Numbered from the stretch's first letter, positions 1 through 5,867 are shown. The stretch: DNA of 11,610 nucleotides from DATEZO01 sp035255485 (GCA_035255485.1 DATEZO010000201.1:1-11610), one strand, 5' to 3'. Translations and numbers: made by a program. The notes: generated by a model from the sequence alone, not told the origin.

Positions 1-134
1 GACGCTTCGTAGGAATAGTGCTCGGTGACGACGATGCCATCCAGTCCGAGCTGTTTCGCGCGGCGAATCAGCGCCAGCGGCTCCAGCCAGTTATCATAGG
101 AATATTTAGTGTGACAGTGGGTATCAATCCACAT
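1..134 (-). CDS. PHP-domain metal-dependent phosphoesterase, N-terminal part (runs off window)
   Basis: Only the first 44 codons are visible. The protein opens MWIDTHCHTKYSYDNW, with the His-x-His pair (H6, H8) after an Asp typical of the first metal-binding motif of PHP (polymerase and histidinol phosphatase) domains. It continues to LGLDGIVVTEHYSYEA, which fits the second PHP motif (usually T-D/E-H) with H39. The ATG at 132-134 is the first start after an in-frame stop at 153-155; its upstream AGGT is only a weak ribosome site. The gene lies 142 bases beyond the acetyltransferase gene and past a strong hairpin, so it may be transcribed separately or by readthrough. PHP proteins hydrolyse phosphoesters with bound metal ions, but the substrate cannot be told from this fragment. 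The family call is fairly firm; a role in benzoate metabolism is only an inference from position. Confidence 0.8.
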   Translation of the reverse strand, partial: MWIDTHCHTKYSYDNWLEPLALIRRAKQLGLDGIVVTEHYSYEA

Positions 135-236
135 TGGAGACCTGACAAAACATTATGGAAGTGAGCGTCGAACGATGCCACATGCTACATTCGGCGGCTT
201 TCGCTGGATTACTGTCCAACGTCTGATAAAACGAGG

Positions 237-271
237 GCGCCGGAAAATCCGCTTGCGGGATTTTCCGGCGC
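237..271 (-). terminator. Perfect 14-bp hairpin after the GNAT gene, likely terminator
   Basis: A perfect inverted repeat (GCGCCGGAAAATCC at 237-250 and its complement at 258-271, 7-base loop) starts 6 bases past the acetyltransferase stop codon. In the minus-strand transcript the stem is followed by CTCGTTTTATC, a short and displaced U run, so it is an imperfect intrinsic terminator. It is the strongest hairpin in the window and probably marks the end of the bzd transcript or protects its 3' end. Confidence 0.65.
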
Positions 272-276
272 TTGTA

Positions 277-729
277 TCAAGGAAGTTGCAATTCGAGATT
301 GATCCGTTTTGATGGTTGAAACTTGTGACTGCCAAAGAACCGCTCAAGTGAGAAATCGTTCCAGTTCACCAGCGTGTAGACCTTGCTTACACCGACACCT
401 TTCATGTTAGTCAGGAACTGGTCTATCAGGTCATGCGCGACGCCATGATTCTGGCAATCGGGATGCACGCCAATCGTGTCGATGGTGGCGCTGGTTTCAG
501 GAATGCCGAACTCACCGAAATAAACGTCGCCCATGATGAAACCGACCACCTTGCCGTCCACTTCTGCCACTAGCGAGGTATTGATGTTATGCGGGTTATT
601 GATTACTGTTTCAATTTTGCGTTCGTAATACTGACGCCGCTGCTGTTTTGAAATAAGCGCATCAATTGCAGCAACAGCATCAAGGTCATCACGCTTCATC
701 AGGCGCATTTTGGGCTCGTGGAGTGCCAT
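277..729 (-). CDS. GNAT-family N-acetyltransferase
   Basis: A 150-residue protein with the GNAT fold pattern. The central strand motif IDTIGVHPDCQNHGVAHDLI (residues 83-102) contains the acetyl-CoA pyrophosphate-binding loop Q93-x-x-G96-x-A98, and NWNDFSLERFFGSHKF (123-138) fits the family's C-terminal motif B. GNAT enzymes move an acetyl group from acetyl-CoA to an amine or a lysine; the acceptor here is unknown. The ATG at 727-729 is preceded by AGGAA at 7-base spacing. The gene follows the 94-residue CxxC protein by 45 bases in the same direction, so it probably belongs to the bzd operon and ends it. Benzoyl-CoA pathways elsewhere, such as Rhodopseudomonas palustris, use lysine acetylation to control the benzoate-CoA ligase. 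A regulatory acetyltransferase is therefore plausible, but only by context. Confidence 0.85.
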   Translation of the reverse strand: MALHEPKMRLMKRDDLDAVAAIDALISKQQRRQYYERKIETVINNPHNINTSLVAEVDGKVVGFIMGDVYFGEFGIPETSATIDTIGVHPDCQNHGVAHDLIDQFLTNMKGVGVSKVYTLVNWNDFSLERFFGSHKFQPSKRINLELQLP

Positions 730-774
730 CTGAAATTTCCTTTATTTGAGTTTCTGACAGAGTATCAACCACCT

Positions 775-1059
775 TTAAAACAGTTCGTCTTCAAGCGGCT
801 TCGCATCACCTTTCTTACGGATGAATACATCGCCATACATCTGCCCGATTTCAGCTCCAGCGGAAAAACAGCTATTGCAACTGTCGCCGTTGGTTTCGAC
901 CGGGTGCTCGATGACATGGACATCGTAACCCATTTTTTTGTAATTATCGACAATCTCTGACAACCGTGGCTCGCCAATCGTCGTCTGCTTGATCCAACCT
1001 TGCGCCAAAAGCTCGCCTTCCTGGCCGCCCTTCACCAGTTTCAACCGGATGGGTTCCAT
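775..1059 (-). CDS. Small CxxC protein of unknown function in the bzd operon
   Basis: I do not recognise this 94-residue protein by name. It starts MEPIRLKLVKGG and looks like a compact alpha/beta domain: a helix around PRLSEIVDNYKKMGYD (31-46), then a strand, then a cysteine pair C61-N-S-C64, and a final strand YGDVFIRKKG (75-84). The tail is acidic and ends in DELF. A CxxC after an 'eivdnYkkmGydvhv' segment could bind metal or an Fe-S cluster, or be redox-active. The ATG at 1057-1059 lies only 7 bases after the ferredoxin stop codon, so the two genes are almost certainly co-translated. The frame is open further upstream to 1194, but that stretch overlaps the ferredoxin gene and is not needed. 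Position right after the reductase's ferredoxin suggests a part in electron supply or reductase assembly; this is inference. Confidence 0.82.
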   Translation of the reverse strand: MEPIRLKLVKGGQEGELLAQGWIKQTTIGEPRLSEIVDNYKKMGYDVHVIEHPVETNGDSCNSCFSAGAEIGQMYGDVFIRKKGDAKPLEDELF

Positions 1060-1066
1060 GGCCGTT

Positions 1067-1351
1067 CTACCAGGAATGCTTGATCGCGCCTGGCGTACAG
1101 GCAGCAGTGCAGGGCAAGCTGGCATATCCACCGGCTGGTTTGCAGTCCGCGCAGTCAAATGCAAGCGATCTGCGGAACGCCGATTTGATTGCAATCACTT
1201 CATCATCGTAATCGTCAGTCATGGTTTCGAACATCAGTTTCGGACAAGCCGTCAGACAGGCGCGTCCGACCGAACAATCGACACACTTGTCGGTATCGAT
1301 ACTGATGTAAAACTCACCCGATCCATCCTTGTAGCCGTAGTTGGCGATCAT
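1067..1351 (-). CDS. bzdM: 2[4Fe-4S] ferredoxin, likely electron donor to benzoyl-CoA reductase
   Basis: A 94-residue ferredoxin beginning MIANYGYKDG. It carries two four-cysteine sets: C23-x2-C26-x5-C32-x3-C36-P and C67-x2-C70-x10-C81-x3-C85. Both follow the CxxC...CxxxC layout of dicluster ferredoxins but with longer middle loops than the classical CX2CX2CX3CP. In class I benzoyl-CoA reductase systems such a low-potential ferredoxin feeds electrons to the ATP-hydrolysing subunits. Here it directly follows bzdQ, as bzdM follows bzdNOPQ in Azoarcus. The start at 1349-1351 is chosen because GGGAG lies 8 bases upstream. Earlier in-frame starts at 1394-1399 lack a ribosome site and abut a GC-rich hairpin. 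The family is clear; the symbol is assigned by gene order. Confidence 0.88.
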   Translation of the reverse strand: MIANYGYKDGSGEFYISIDTDKCVDCSVGRACLTACPKLMFETMTDDYDDEVIAIKSAFRRSLAFDCADCKPAGGYASLPCTAACTPGAIKHSW

Positions 1352-1359
1352 GGGTTTTG

Positions 1360-1364
1360 CTCCC
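1360..1364 (-). promoter_or_regulatory. Ribosome binding site fixing the ferredoxin start
   Basis: GGGAG on the minus strand lies 8 bases before the ATG at 1349-1351. The alternative upstream TTG/ATG codons at 1394-1399 have no such site, so the shorter ferredoxin start is preferred. Confidence 0.65.
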
Positions 1365-1399
1365 GGCGCTAATGCGCATTGAATACATAAAGCCATCAA

Positions 1400-1425
1400 C
1401 CCGGGCCCGCAATCACGGGCTCGGG
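1400..1425 (-). other. GC-rich intercistronic hairpin between bzdQ and the ferredoxin gene
   Basis: CCCGGGCCCG (1400-1409) faces CGGGCTCGGG (1416-1425), giving a stem of 10 positions with 9 Watson-Crick pairs and a 6-base loop. It sits in the 95-base gap between the bzdQ stop and the ferredoxin start. No U run follows it on the minus strand, so it is more likely an RNA-stability or processing element than an intrinsic terminator. It could lower ferredoxin transcript levels relative to the reductase or protect the upstream mRNA 3' end. Confidence 0.55.
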
Positions 1426-1446
1426 AATCAGGATAGAGACAAACGA

Positions 1447-2346
1447 TTAAGCAGCTGCTTTTGCAGCAGTCGCAGCCTGCTTCTGCATCAGCGTGTAGCC
1501 GAACAGTGCAGCACCCAATGCGCCGGCGATCTGGGTATCGATCTTGGTTTCTACTGCCTTGGTGCCGAGCAGTTTTTCGATACGCTTGACCACGCCAGGG
1601 TTTTTGGCAATACCACCGGTAATGAAGAAACCGTCTTCAACACCGATACGCTCGATCAGCGACACCACGCGTTCTGCCATTGCCTGGCAATAGGCGGCGA
1701 TCACCTTGTTCTTGGTGTAACCGGCCTTGAGCAAGCCCAGCGCCTCTGATTTGGCGAACACCACGCAGGTCGACGATACTGCTTCTGGTTCGACATCCAC
1801 ATCGAACGAGCGCGGTCCCAACTCGGCGATCGGGATCTGCATCAGATCGGCAATCACTTCCATGCCGCGACCGGTGCCGGCAGCGCACTTGTCATTCATC
1901 AGGAAGTTGGTGACCTTGCCTTTATCATCGCAATGAATAGCCTTGCAATCCTGGCCGCCCATGTCAAGAATGGTGCGTACGGCAGGGCCACCCATATAGT
2001 TGGCGCCGCGTGCATGGCAGGCAATCTCGGTGATCGCCTTGTGCGCAAACGGCACATTGACACGACCGTAGCCGGTGCCGATTACATAGGTGATGTCTTC
2101 CAGCTTCATGCCGGCCTTGTCCAGAATGCCGTTGATAGCATTGGTAGCCGAGTCCGGGCTATTGTTGCCGGTTCGCATGCTGTTGTAGCCGTACAGTTCA
2201 CCATCCACGCAGATTACTGCCTGCGAACTAACCGAACCGACGTCGATGCCAGCAGTGATGATCTTGGCAGCGCGCCAATCCTTGCTTTCATCAAGCCAGC
2301 AATTCTCCTGCCAGCGCCAGTACTCTTTTTTTTCTGCTGCAGCCAT
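1447..2346 (-). CDS. bzdQ: Benzoyl-CoA reductase ATPase subunit BzdQ (BcrA-like)
   Basis: A 299-residue ASKHA-family ATPase of the BcrA/BadF/HgdC activator type. After a 28-residue aromatic-rich N-terminal extension (EYWRWQENCW) comes the first phosphate loop TAGIDVGSVSSQAV (31-44), then TGYGR (91-95), the second phosphate motif LDMGGQDCK (127-135), and the cluster cysteine in NDKCAAGTGR (C153). The second cluster cysteine is C194 in SSTCVVFAKSEA, and FITGGIAKNPG (241-251) follows. In these enzymes C153 and C194 from this subunit and its partner hold one [4Fe-4S] cluster between them, and ATP hydrolysis drives electrons onto the catalytic subunits. The length of about 33 kDa is that of the Azoarcus Bzd type; Thauera BcrA is longer. 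AGGAA lies 7 bases before the ATG. The tail is alanine-rich. Family is very sure; the Q symbol follows gene order. Confidence 0.92.
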   Translation of the reverse strand: MAAAEKKEYWRWQENCWLDESKDWRAAKIITAGIDVGSVSSQAVICVDGELYGYNSMRTGNNSPDSATNAINGILDKAGMKLEDITYVIGTGYGRVNVPFAHKAITEIACHARGANYMGGPAVRTILDMGGQDCKAIHCDDKGKVTNFLMNDKCAAGTGRGMEVIADLMQIPIAELGPRSFDVDVEPEAVSSTCVVFAKSEALGLLKAGYTKNKVIAAYCQAMAERVVSLIERIGVEDGFFITGGIAKNPGVVKRIEKLLGTKAVETKIDTQIAGALGAALFGYTLMQKQAATAAKAAA

Positions 2347-2377
2347 GATGTATTCCTTTCAAATGATCCGGTGACGC

Positions 2378-3187
2378 TTACGCGTTGCCTTCAGTTGCGA
2401 TGAGTGCGGCGCCCAGTGCGCTGACATATTCCGGCATATCTGGCAGGTTGACATGTTCCACGCCAAGAGCATCCTTCAACGAACGGACGAAACCCTGATT
2501 GTTGACCATGCCGCCGATCAGAATTACTTCACCTTCAATGCCGACGCGACGCACCATGGCGCACACGCGGCTGGCGACTGCATCCAGTACTGACTTGGCG
2601 ATATCTTCCTTGGGCGTGGCGGAGTGGATCAGCGACACTACTTCGGACTCAGCAAATACGGTGCATTGCGCATTCATCGGAATGACGCGATCAGAACGCA
2701 GGCTGGCATCGCCAAATTCCTTGAGCGTCAGTTGCAGAGCACGTGCCATCGATTCTGCAAATGCGCCAGCACCAGCGGCGCATTTTTCATTGCCGGCGAA
2801 GTCAACCACCTTGCCCTCGGCATTCGACTTGATGCCACGACCTTCTTCCGCGCCGACATCGACTACAGTCTGTGCTGCCGGGCACATGAATACTGCGCCA
2901 CGCGCACCTGCCGATACTTCGGTCACATCGGTATCGGCGAAACGAACCTGCTTGCGTCCGGCGCCAGTGGCCACGATACGCGAGACTTGTTCGCGCTTCA
3001 GGCCAGCCTCCGCCAGAGCGTCTGCCAGCGCCTTGTCGGCTGCGACATCCATATCCAGCTCATCCGGGAACATCATGTGCTTGCCCTTGACGCCCCATTT
3101 CAGCTGCGGCGCACCTTCTACGTTGAGTTCCTCAAGAAACACCACCTTGACGGTGCGGGATCCCATGTCAATACCTGCGGTAATCAT
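2378..3187 (-). CDS. bzdP: Benzoyl-CoA reductase ATPase subunit BzdP (BcrD-like)
   Basis: A 269-residue second ASKHA ATPase, partner of BzdQ. Visible motifs are ITAGIDMGSRTVKV (2-15), TGAGRKQ (74-80), NEKCAAGAGAFAES (133-146, cluster cysteine C136), QCTVFAESE (174-182, cluster cysteine C175) and LIGGMVNNQG (223-232). At the second phosphate motif it reads VDVGAEEGRG (109-118), where BzdQ and HgdC-type activators have GGQD. The two ATPases are therefore not equivalent. An in-frame ATG at 3194-3196 abuts the AAGGAGG ribosome site with no spacer. The ATG at 3185-3187 has an ideal 9-base spacing, so it is taken as the start. The gene follows bzdO by 23 bases. Family is very sure. Confidence 0.92.
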   Translation of the reverse strand: MITAGIDMGSRTVKVVFLEELNVEGAPQLKWGVKGKHMMFPDELDMDVAADKALADALAEAGLKREQVSRIVATGAGRKQVRFADTDVTEVSAGARGAVFMCPAAQTVVDVGAEEGRGIKSNAEGKVVDFAGNEKCAAGAGAFAESMARALQLTLKEFGDASLRSDRVIPMNAQCTVFAESEVVSLIHSATPKEDIAKSVLDAVASRVCAMVRRVGIEGEVILIGGMVNNQGFVRSLKDALGVEHVNLPDMPEYVSALGAALIATEGNA

Positions 3188-3196
3188 TTTCAGCAT

Positions 3197-3203
3197 CCTC
3201 CTT
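3197..3203 (-). promoter_or_regulatory. Ribosome binding site deciding the bzdP start
   Basis: A full AAGGAGG on the minus strand. The first in-frame ATG touches it directly, while the next ATG (3185-3187) is 9 bases away. That spacing supports the downstream start and a protein three residues shorter. Confidence 0.75.
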
Positions 3204-3210
3204 ATTTGGT

Positions 3211-4518
3211 TCAGGCGTGTACAAAATCGCGCTTGAGATTGAGTGTTTCCATAAATGAATCAACACGGTTTTGCGTACGGCCGAGGTCGAATTCGCGCTC
3301 ATCGCCCATGTTGCCCTCATAGGTCATTACCGGAATGCCGGCAGCTGCCAGCCCCAGGCGATTTTCCATGATGCCGAGCGAAAGACCTTCGCAGCCGCGA
3401 TTCAAGTGCAACATGACGCCATCCACACCCCATTCCTTGACGATCGTCTTCATCATCTCGGTTTTCAGGCGCGGGTCGTAGAAATGCTGCCACTGTGGCT
3501 TGGAGAGATTCCAGTCGCAATACAGCTTCATGGCTTGCTCGCGGGTGGTGATCTCGATGCCTTGCTGCATCGGCGTGGTACGCGGACCCCAGGAGCCGTC
3601 CGGCTTGGTTTCCCAGATGCCTTCGAGTCCGAACGTATAGAGCGAGCCGATCGATACTGCGCCGTATTCTTCCAGATAGCGGAACACTTTCAGGAACGCC
3701 CAAGGTGGTTGGGTATCCGACATGACGCGGCAGCGCTCGTTGGGTACGGCTGCAATGCCGCGCGCAACGCGATCCTTGACTTCATCGCGGCACTCTTCAT
3801 AGAAATCCGCGCACCACTTGGAAGATTTCGACAGCGTTGCCAGCACATACAGCGAGTACATGGTTTTTTCGTCGAGCGGAGCAGGCTTGGCCTTGTTGAG
3901 CGTGCAGATTTCGGCCCACAGCGAGGTCGAGCGCATTTCGTTCTTGACCGCTTCGATGAACAGTTCATCGTTGTACTTGCGGCCTGTGACTTTTTCCATC
4001 CACTCGATCGATTCGAGGCCTTGATTGGTCACATACATCAAGCGTTCTTCGGTCAGTGTCTTGTATGGACCAACCGAAACGTCGATGAACTTGACCGGCG
4101 TATTTTCAATTTTCGATGCATGCTGATACCACTTGGCGTGGGAGCAGCAGATTTGTGTCTGGAAATTGAAGTCAGGCTTTGGGAACGGGCTGCCGTCGAG
4201 GTACTTGTCGAGGTACAGCGAACCCCAGTAGGTACGCATGTAAGCGCACAAATCACGCGCAAATCCGGCAGACTCTGCTGCGTTCTGGCATTCCTGATTG
4301 AATTTCTTGTCGAGCGCTACCGCTGCGCCATAAGGTTCGCCTGTGAGCGAATACACGTCATTGCCAAGGCCGGCGGGAATCGCATCCAGCGCCCATGCCG
4401 ATCCGGACCAGCGAATGCCGCCCTTTTCCTTGCAGCGCGCGAAGTTGATATAGTATTGCTCGCGCAGCTCCTTGGCCTTTTTCCAGCACTTGAGCGGCTC
4501 AGTCTTGTAAATTGCCAT
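3211..4518 (-). CDS. bzdO: Benzoyl-CoA reductase catalytic subunit BzdO (BcrB-like)
   Basis: A 435-residue protein of the 2-hydroxyacyl-CoA dehydratase / BcrB-BadE family, one half of the ring-reducing module. Conserved-looking cysteines are C77, C91 and the pair C124-C125 (FNFQTQICCSHAKWYQ), in the region expected to bind an Fe-S cluster. The C-terminal Rossmann-like part contains MLHLNRGCEGLS (369-380) and MTYEGNMGDEREFD (398-411), typical of the family. With BzdN it carries the substrate site where benzoyl-CoA is reduced to a cyclohexadiene-carboxyl-CoA in anoxic cytoplasm. AGGAG with 9-base spacing precedes the ATG. An 83-base gap with a hairpin separates it from bzdN. Size and gene order match Azoarcus BzdO. 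Identification is confident. Confidence 0.94.
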   Translation of the reverse strand: MAIYKTEPLKCWKKAKELREQYYINFARCKEKGGIRWSGSAWALDAIPAGLGNDVYSLTGEPYGAAVALDKKFNQECQNAAESAGFARDLCAYMRTYWGSLYLDKYLDGSPFPKPDFNFQTQICCSHAKWYQHASKIENTPVKFIDVSVGPYKTLTEERLMYVTNQGLESIEWMEKVTGRKYNDELFIEAVKNEMRSTSLWAEICTLNKAKPAPLDEKTMYSLYVLATLSKSSKWCADFYEECRDEVKDRVARGIAAVPNERCRVMSDTQPPWAFLKVFRYLEEYGAVSIGSLYTFGLEGIWETKPDGSWGPRTTPMQQGIEITTREQAMKLYCDWNLSKPQWQHFYDPRLKTEMMKTIVKEWGVDGVMLHLNRGCEGLSLGIMENRLGLAAAGIPVMTYEGNMGDEREFDLGRTQNRVDSFMETLNLKRDFVHA

Positions 4519-4558
4519 TTCTCGTTACTCCTTAAGATAGATCTCTGTTCTGTCGCAT

Positions 4559-4578
4559 GCCGGTCGTGCCTGACCGGC
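4559..4578 (-). other. Intercistronic hairpin between bzdN and bzdO
   Basis: GCCGGTC (4559-4565) and GACCGGC (4572-4578) form a perfect 7-bp stem with a 6-base loop. CGCAT at 4554-4558 can further pair with ATGCG at 4596-4600 around it. It lies in the 83-base gap between two catalytic-subunit genes and lacks a following U run. It is probably an mRNA processing or stability structure, not a terminator. Confidence 0.5.
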
Positions 4579-4601
4579 TCCAGGTGTCTGACGCTATGCG
4601 T

Positions 4602-5741
4602 TCAGAACAATTCCTCTTCACTCATGGTCTCGAGGAAAGCTTCGATACGGATGCGGAACGGACCTATCGGATTAGTGATATCGAACTCCAGGAACAGAGT
4701 CGGAATGCCATTTTTTTCCAGGTGCTCTTTCAAATCCGGATAATCGCCTTCATGCGGATCGCAGAATTTCTGTTGCAGGAAAACAGCGGCGCGTGCGTTG
4801 TAATCCTTGGCCAGCTTCAATACATGATCGAAGCGGGTATGCGCCGGATAATCCTTGGTCGGGCATGCAGGCCGCTCGCAATAGCGATCGGCGATGGTGG
4901 CGATCGGATCATCCTGAACCCGCGCTTCGTTCCAGAAATTGCGCGTGCCGGAACACTGGTCATCGATCACGATGGTGGAGCCGACCGACTCGACCATGGC
5001 CATGAAGGACACGTCGTCGTTCTCCGAACCGATGGTCATGAAGCGTACGCCTTCCGGGCGGACGTTCTTCGGTTGCTTCGGCAACTCGGCCAGAACGCGC
5101 TTCAGTTCGCGATTGTGGTCTTCCTTGTCGATGAACTGCGCGGTAATCGATGCATACAATGCATCGACGCCGGTCACGCGCGGATTGGCTTCCTTGCGAT
5201 ATTCATAGAGTTCGTGCAGCAGGCGACGATTTTCATTCACGAGTTCTGTGGAGCGACGCAGATCTTCATCGGTGATCGGTTTGCCGATCACGCCTTCCAT
5301 GAAGGTGCGGAATTTCTTGACTTCGGAATAGTGCAACAGCTTGGCGAACTTGGACTGCACCTCATTCGGCATCGGCAGGTAATAATCCCACTTCACTGTC
5401 GGCACATGGATGCGCCAGGAATTGAAGGTCTGACGATATTGAATGCACGACTGCGTCAGCGTTACACCCTCACAGTAGTCATAGCGACCAAGCAAACCTT
5501 GCGCCAGCGAATCGCGGCAGAACGGGCAAAACATGCCGAAAATATGCGGCTCAGTCACGTTTTGCGGTTCATGCGCACCAAGTACGCGCACCGGCAACAT
5601 ACCGGCAGCAATCAGAATTTCTTCTGGCGTGTAGGTACACATGGTGGCAACAACCGTCCCACCTGTTCTTTGCTTCCAGGCTCTCGCATAGTCGTGCCGG
5701 TCTTCGTACCAGGATTTGAACTGGTCAAATAATCCGCTCAT
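4602..5741 (-). CDS. bzdN: Benzoyl-CoA reductase catalytic subunit BzdN (BcrC-like)
   Basis: A 379-residue protein of the HgdB/BcrC/BadD (2-hydroxyglutaryl-CoA dehydratase D-component) family. The diagnostic VATMCTYTPEEILIAAG (31-47) carries C35. FGMFCPFCRDSLAQG (68-82) carries C72 and C75, and further cysteines are C90 and C99; some of these will bind a [4Fe-4S] cluster. A second Rossmann-like half follows, with VDDQCSGTRNFW-type sequence (IDDQCSGTRNF here) and FLQQKFCDPHE before a C-terminal EFDITNPIGPFRIRIEAF. With BzdO it forms the ring-reducing module. It is the first gene of the anaerobic operon, with a leader of about 91 bases from a predicted promoter at 5839-5867 and AGGA about 9 bases before the ATG. 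The protein ends in EEELF. Size and order match Azoarcus BzdN. Confidence 0.94.
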   Translation of the reverse strand: MSGLFDQFKSWYEDRHDYARAWKQRTGGTVVATMCTYTPEEILIAAGMLPVRVLGAHEPQNVTEPHIFGMFCPFCRDSLAQGLLGRYDYCEGVTLTQSCIQYRQTFNSWRIHVPTVKWDYYLPMPNEVQSKFAKLLHYSEVKKFRTFMEGVIGKPITDEDLRRSTELVNENRRLLHELYEYRKEANPRVTGVDALYASITAQFIDKEDHNRELKRVLAELPKQPKNVRPEGVRFMTIGSENDDVSFMAMVESVGSTIVIDDQCSGTRNFWNEARVQDDPIATIADRYCERPACPTKDYPAHTRFDHVLKLAKDYNARAAVFLQQKFCDPHEGDYPDLKEHLEKNGIPTLFLEFDITNPIGPFRIRIEAFLETMSEEELF

Positions 5742-5767
5742 GGGTGCATCCTTTTATAAGTCGGTTA

Positions 5768-5779
5768 GGGCTGAAGCCC
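5768..5779 (-). other. Small hairpin in the bzdN leader
   Basis: GGGC-TGAA-GCCC forms a short stem-loop in the untranslated leader, about 27 bases before the bzdN start codon. It may affect leader stability; there is no sign that it sequesters the ribosome site. Confidence 0.3.
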
Positions 5780-5785
5780 GGAAAC

Positions 5786-5861
5786 TGCAGTATCGTGCAT
5801 TAATATTACACGCTCATGCATTATATTGCAATAACTAGATTCTAAAATGCATAAATTTGCT
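5786..5861. promoter_or_regulatory. Phased TGCA-N6-TGCA operator array (BzdR/BoxR-like)
   Basis: Three pairs of TGCA half-sites are each separated by exactly 6 bases: 5786-5799 (spacer GTATCG), 5817-5830 (TTATAT) and 5848-5861 (TAAATT, second half-site TGCT). The pairs recur every 31 bases, about three helical turns, so all six half-sites face one side of the DNA. The first pair seen by RNA polymerase lies between the -35 and -10 boxes, the second just after the predicted start of transcription, and the third in the leader. BzdR, the benzoyl-CoA-responsive repressor of Azoarcus bzd operons, and its paralogue BoxR bind TGCA direct repeats of this kind. Additional TGCA sites lie at 5887-5890 and 5909-5912. 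The regulator itself is not in the window. Confidence 0.75.
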
Positions 5862-5867
5862 TGTCAA
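5839..5867 (-). promoter_or_regulatory. Predicted sigma70 promoter of the bzd operon
   Basis: On the minus strand a consensus TTGACA (5862-5867) is followed by a 17-base spacer and TAGAAT (5839-5844, five of six consensus bases). Transcription should start near 5832, giving a leader of about 91 bases before bzdN. The spacer contains one TGCA-N6-TGC pair, so a bound repressor would block polymerase directly. Confidence 0.75.

Noticed and set aside
153..347. 64-codon minus-strand frame overlapping the GNAT gene end
   Set aside because: Overlaps the acetyltransferase and the hairpin at 237-271; no ribosome site or family pattern.
1060..1194. N-terminal extension of the 94-residue CxxC protein
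   Set aside because: The added residues are Arg/Pro-rich and encoded over the end of the ferredoxin gene. The internal ATG just after the ferredoxin stop is the natural start.
3271..4743. 490-codon open frame on the plus strand opposite bzdO
   Set aside because: It lies wholly antisense to a firmly identified gene with a good ribosome site. The frame is open because of the codon bias of bzdO, and its translation resembles no protein family.
4557..5732. 391-codon open frame on the plus strand opposite bzdN
   Set aside because: Antisense shadow of bzdN; its translation shows no family motifs.
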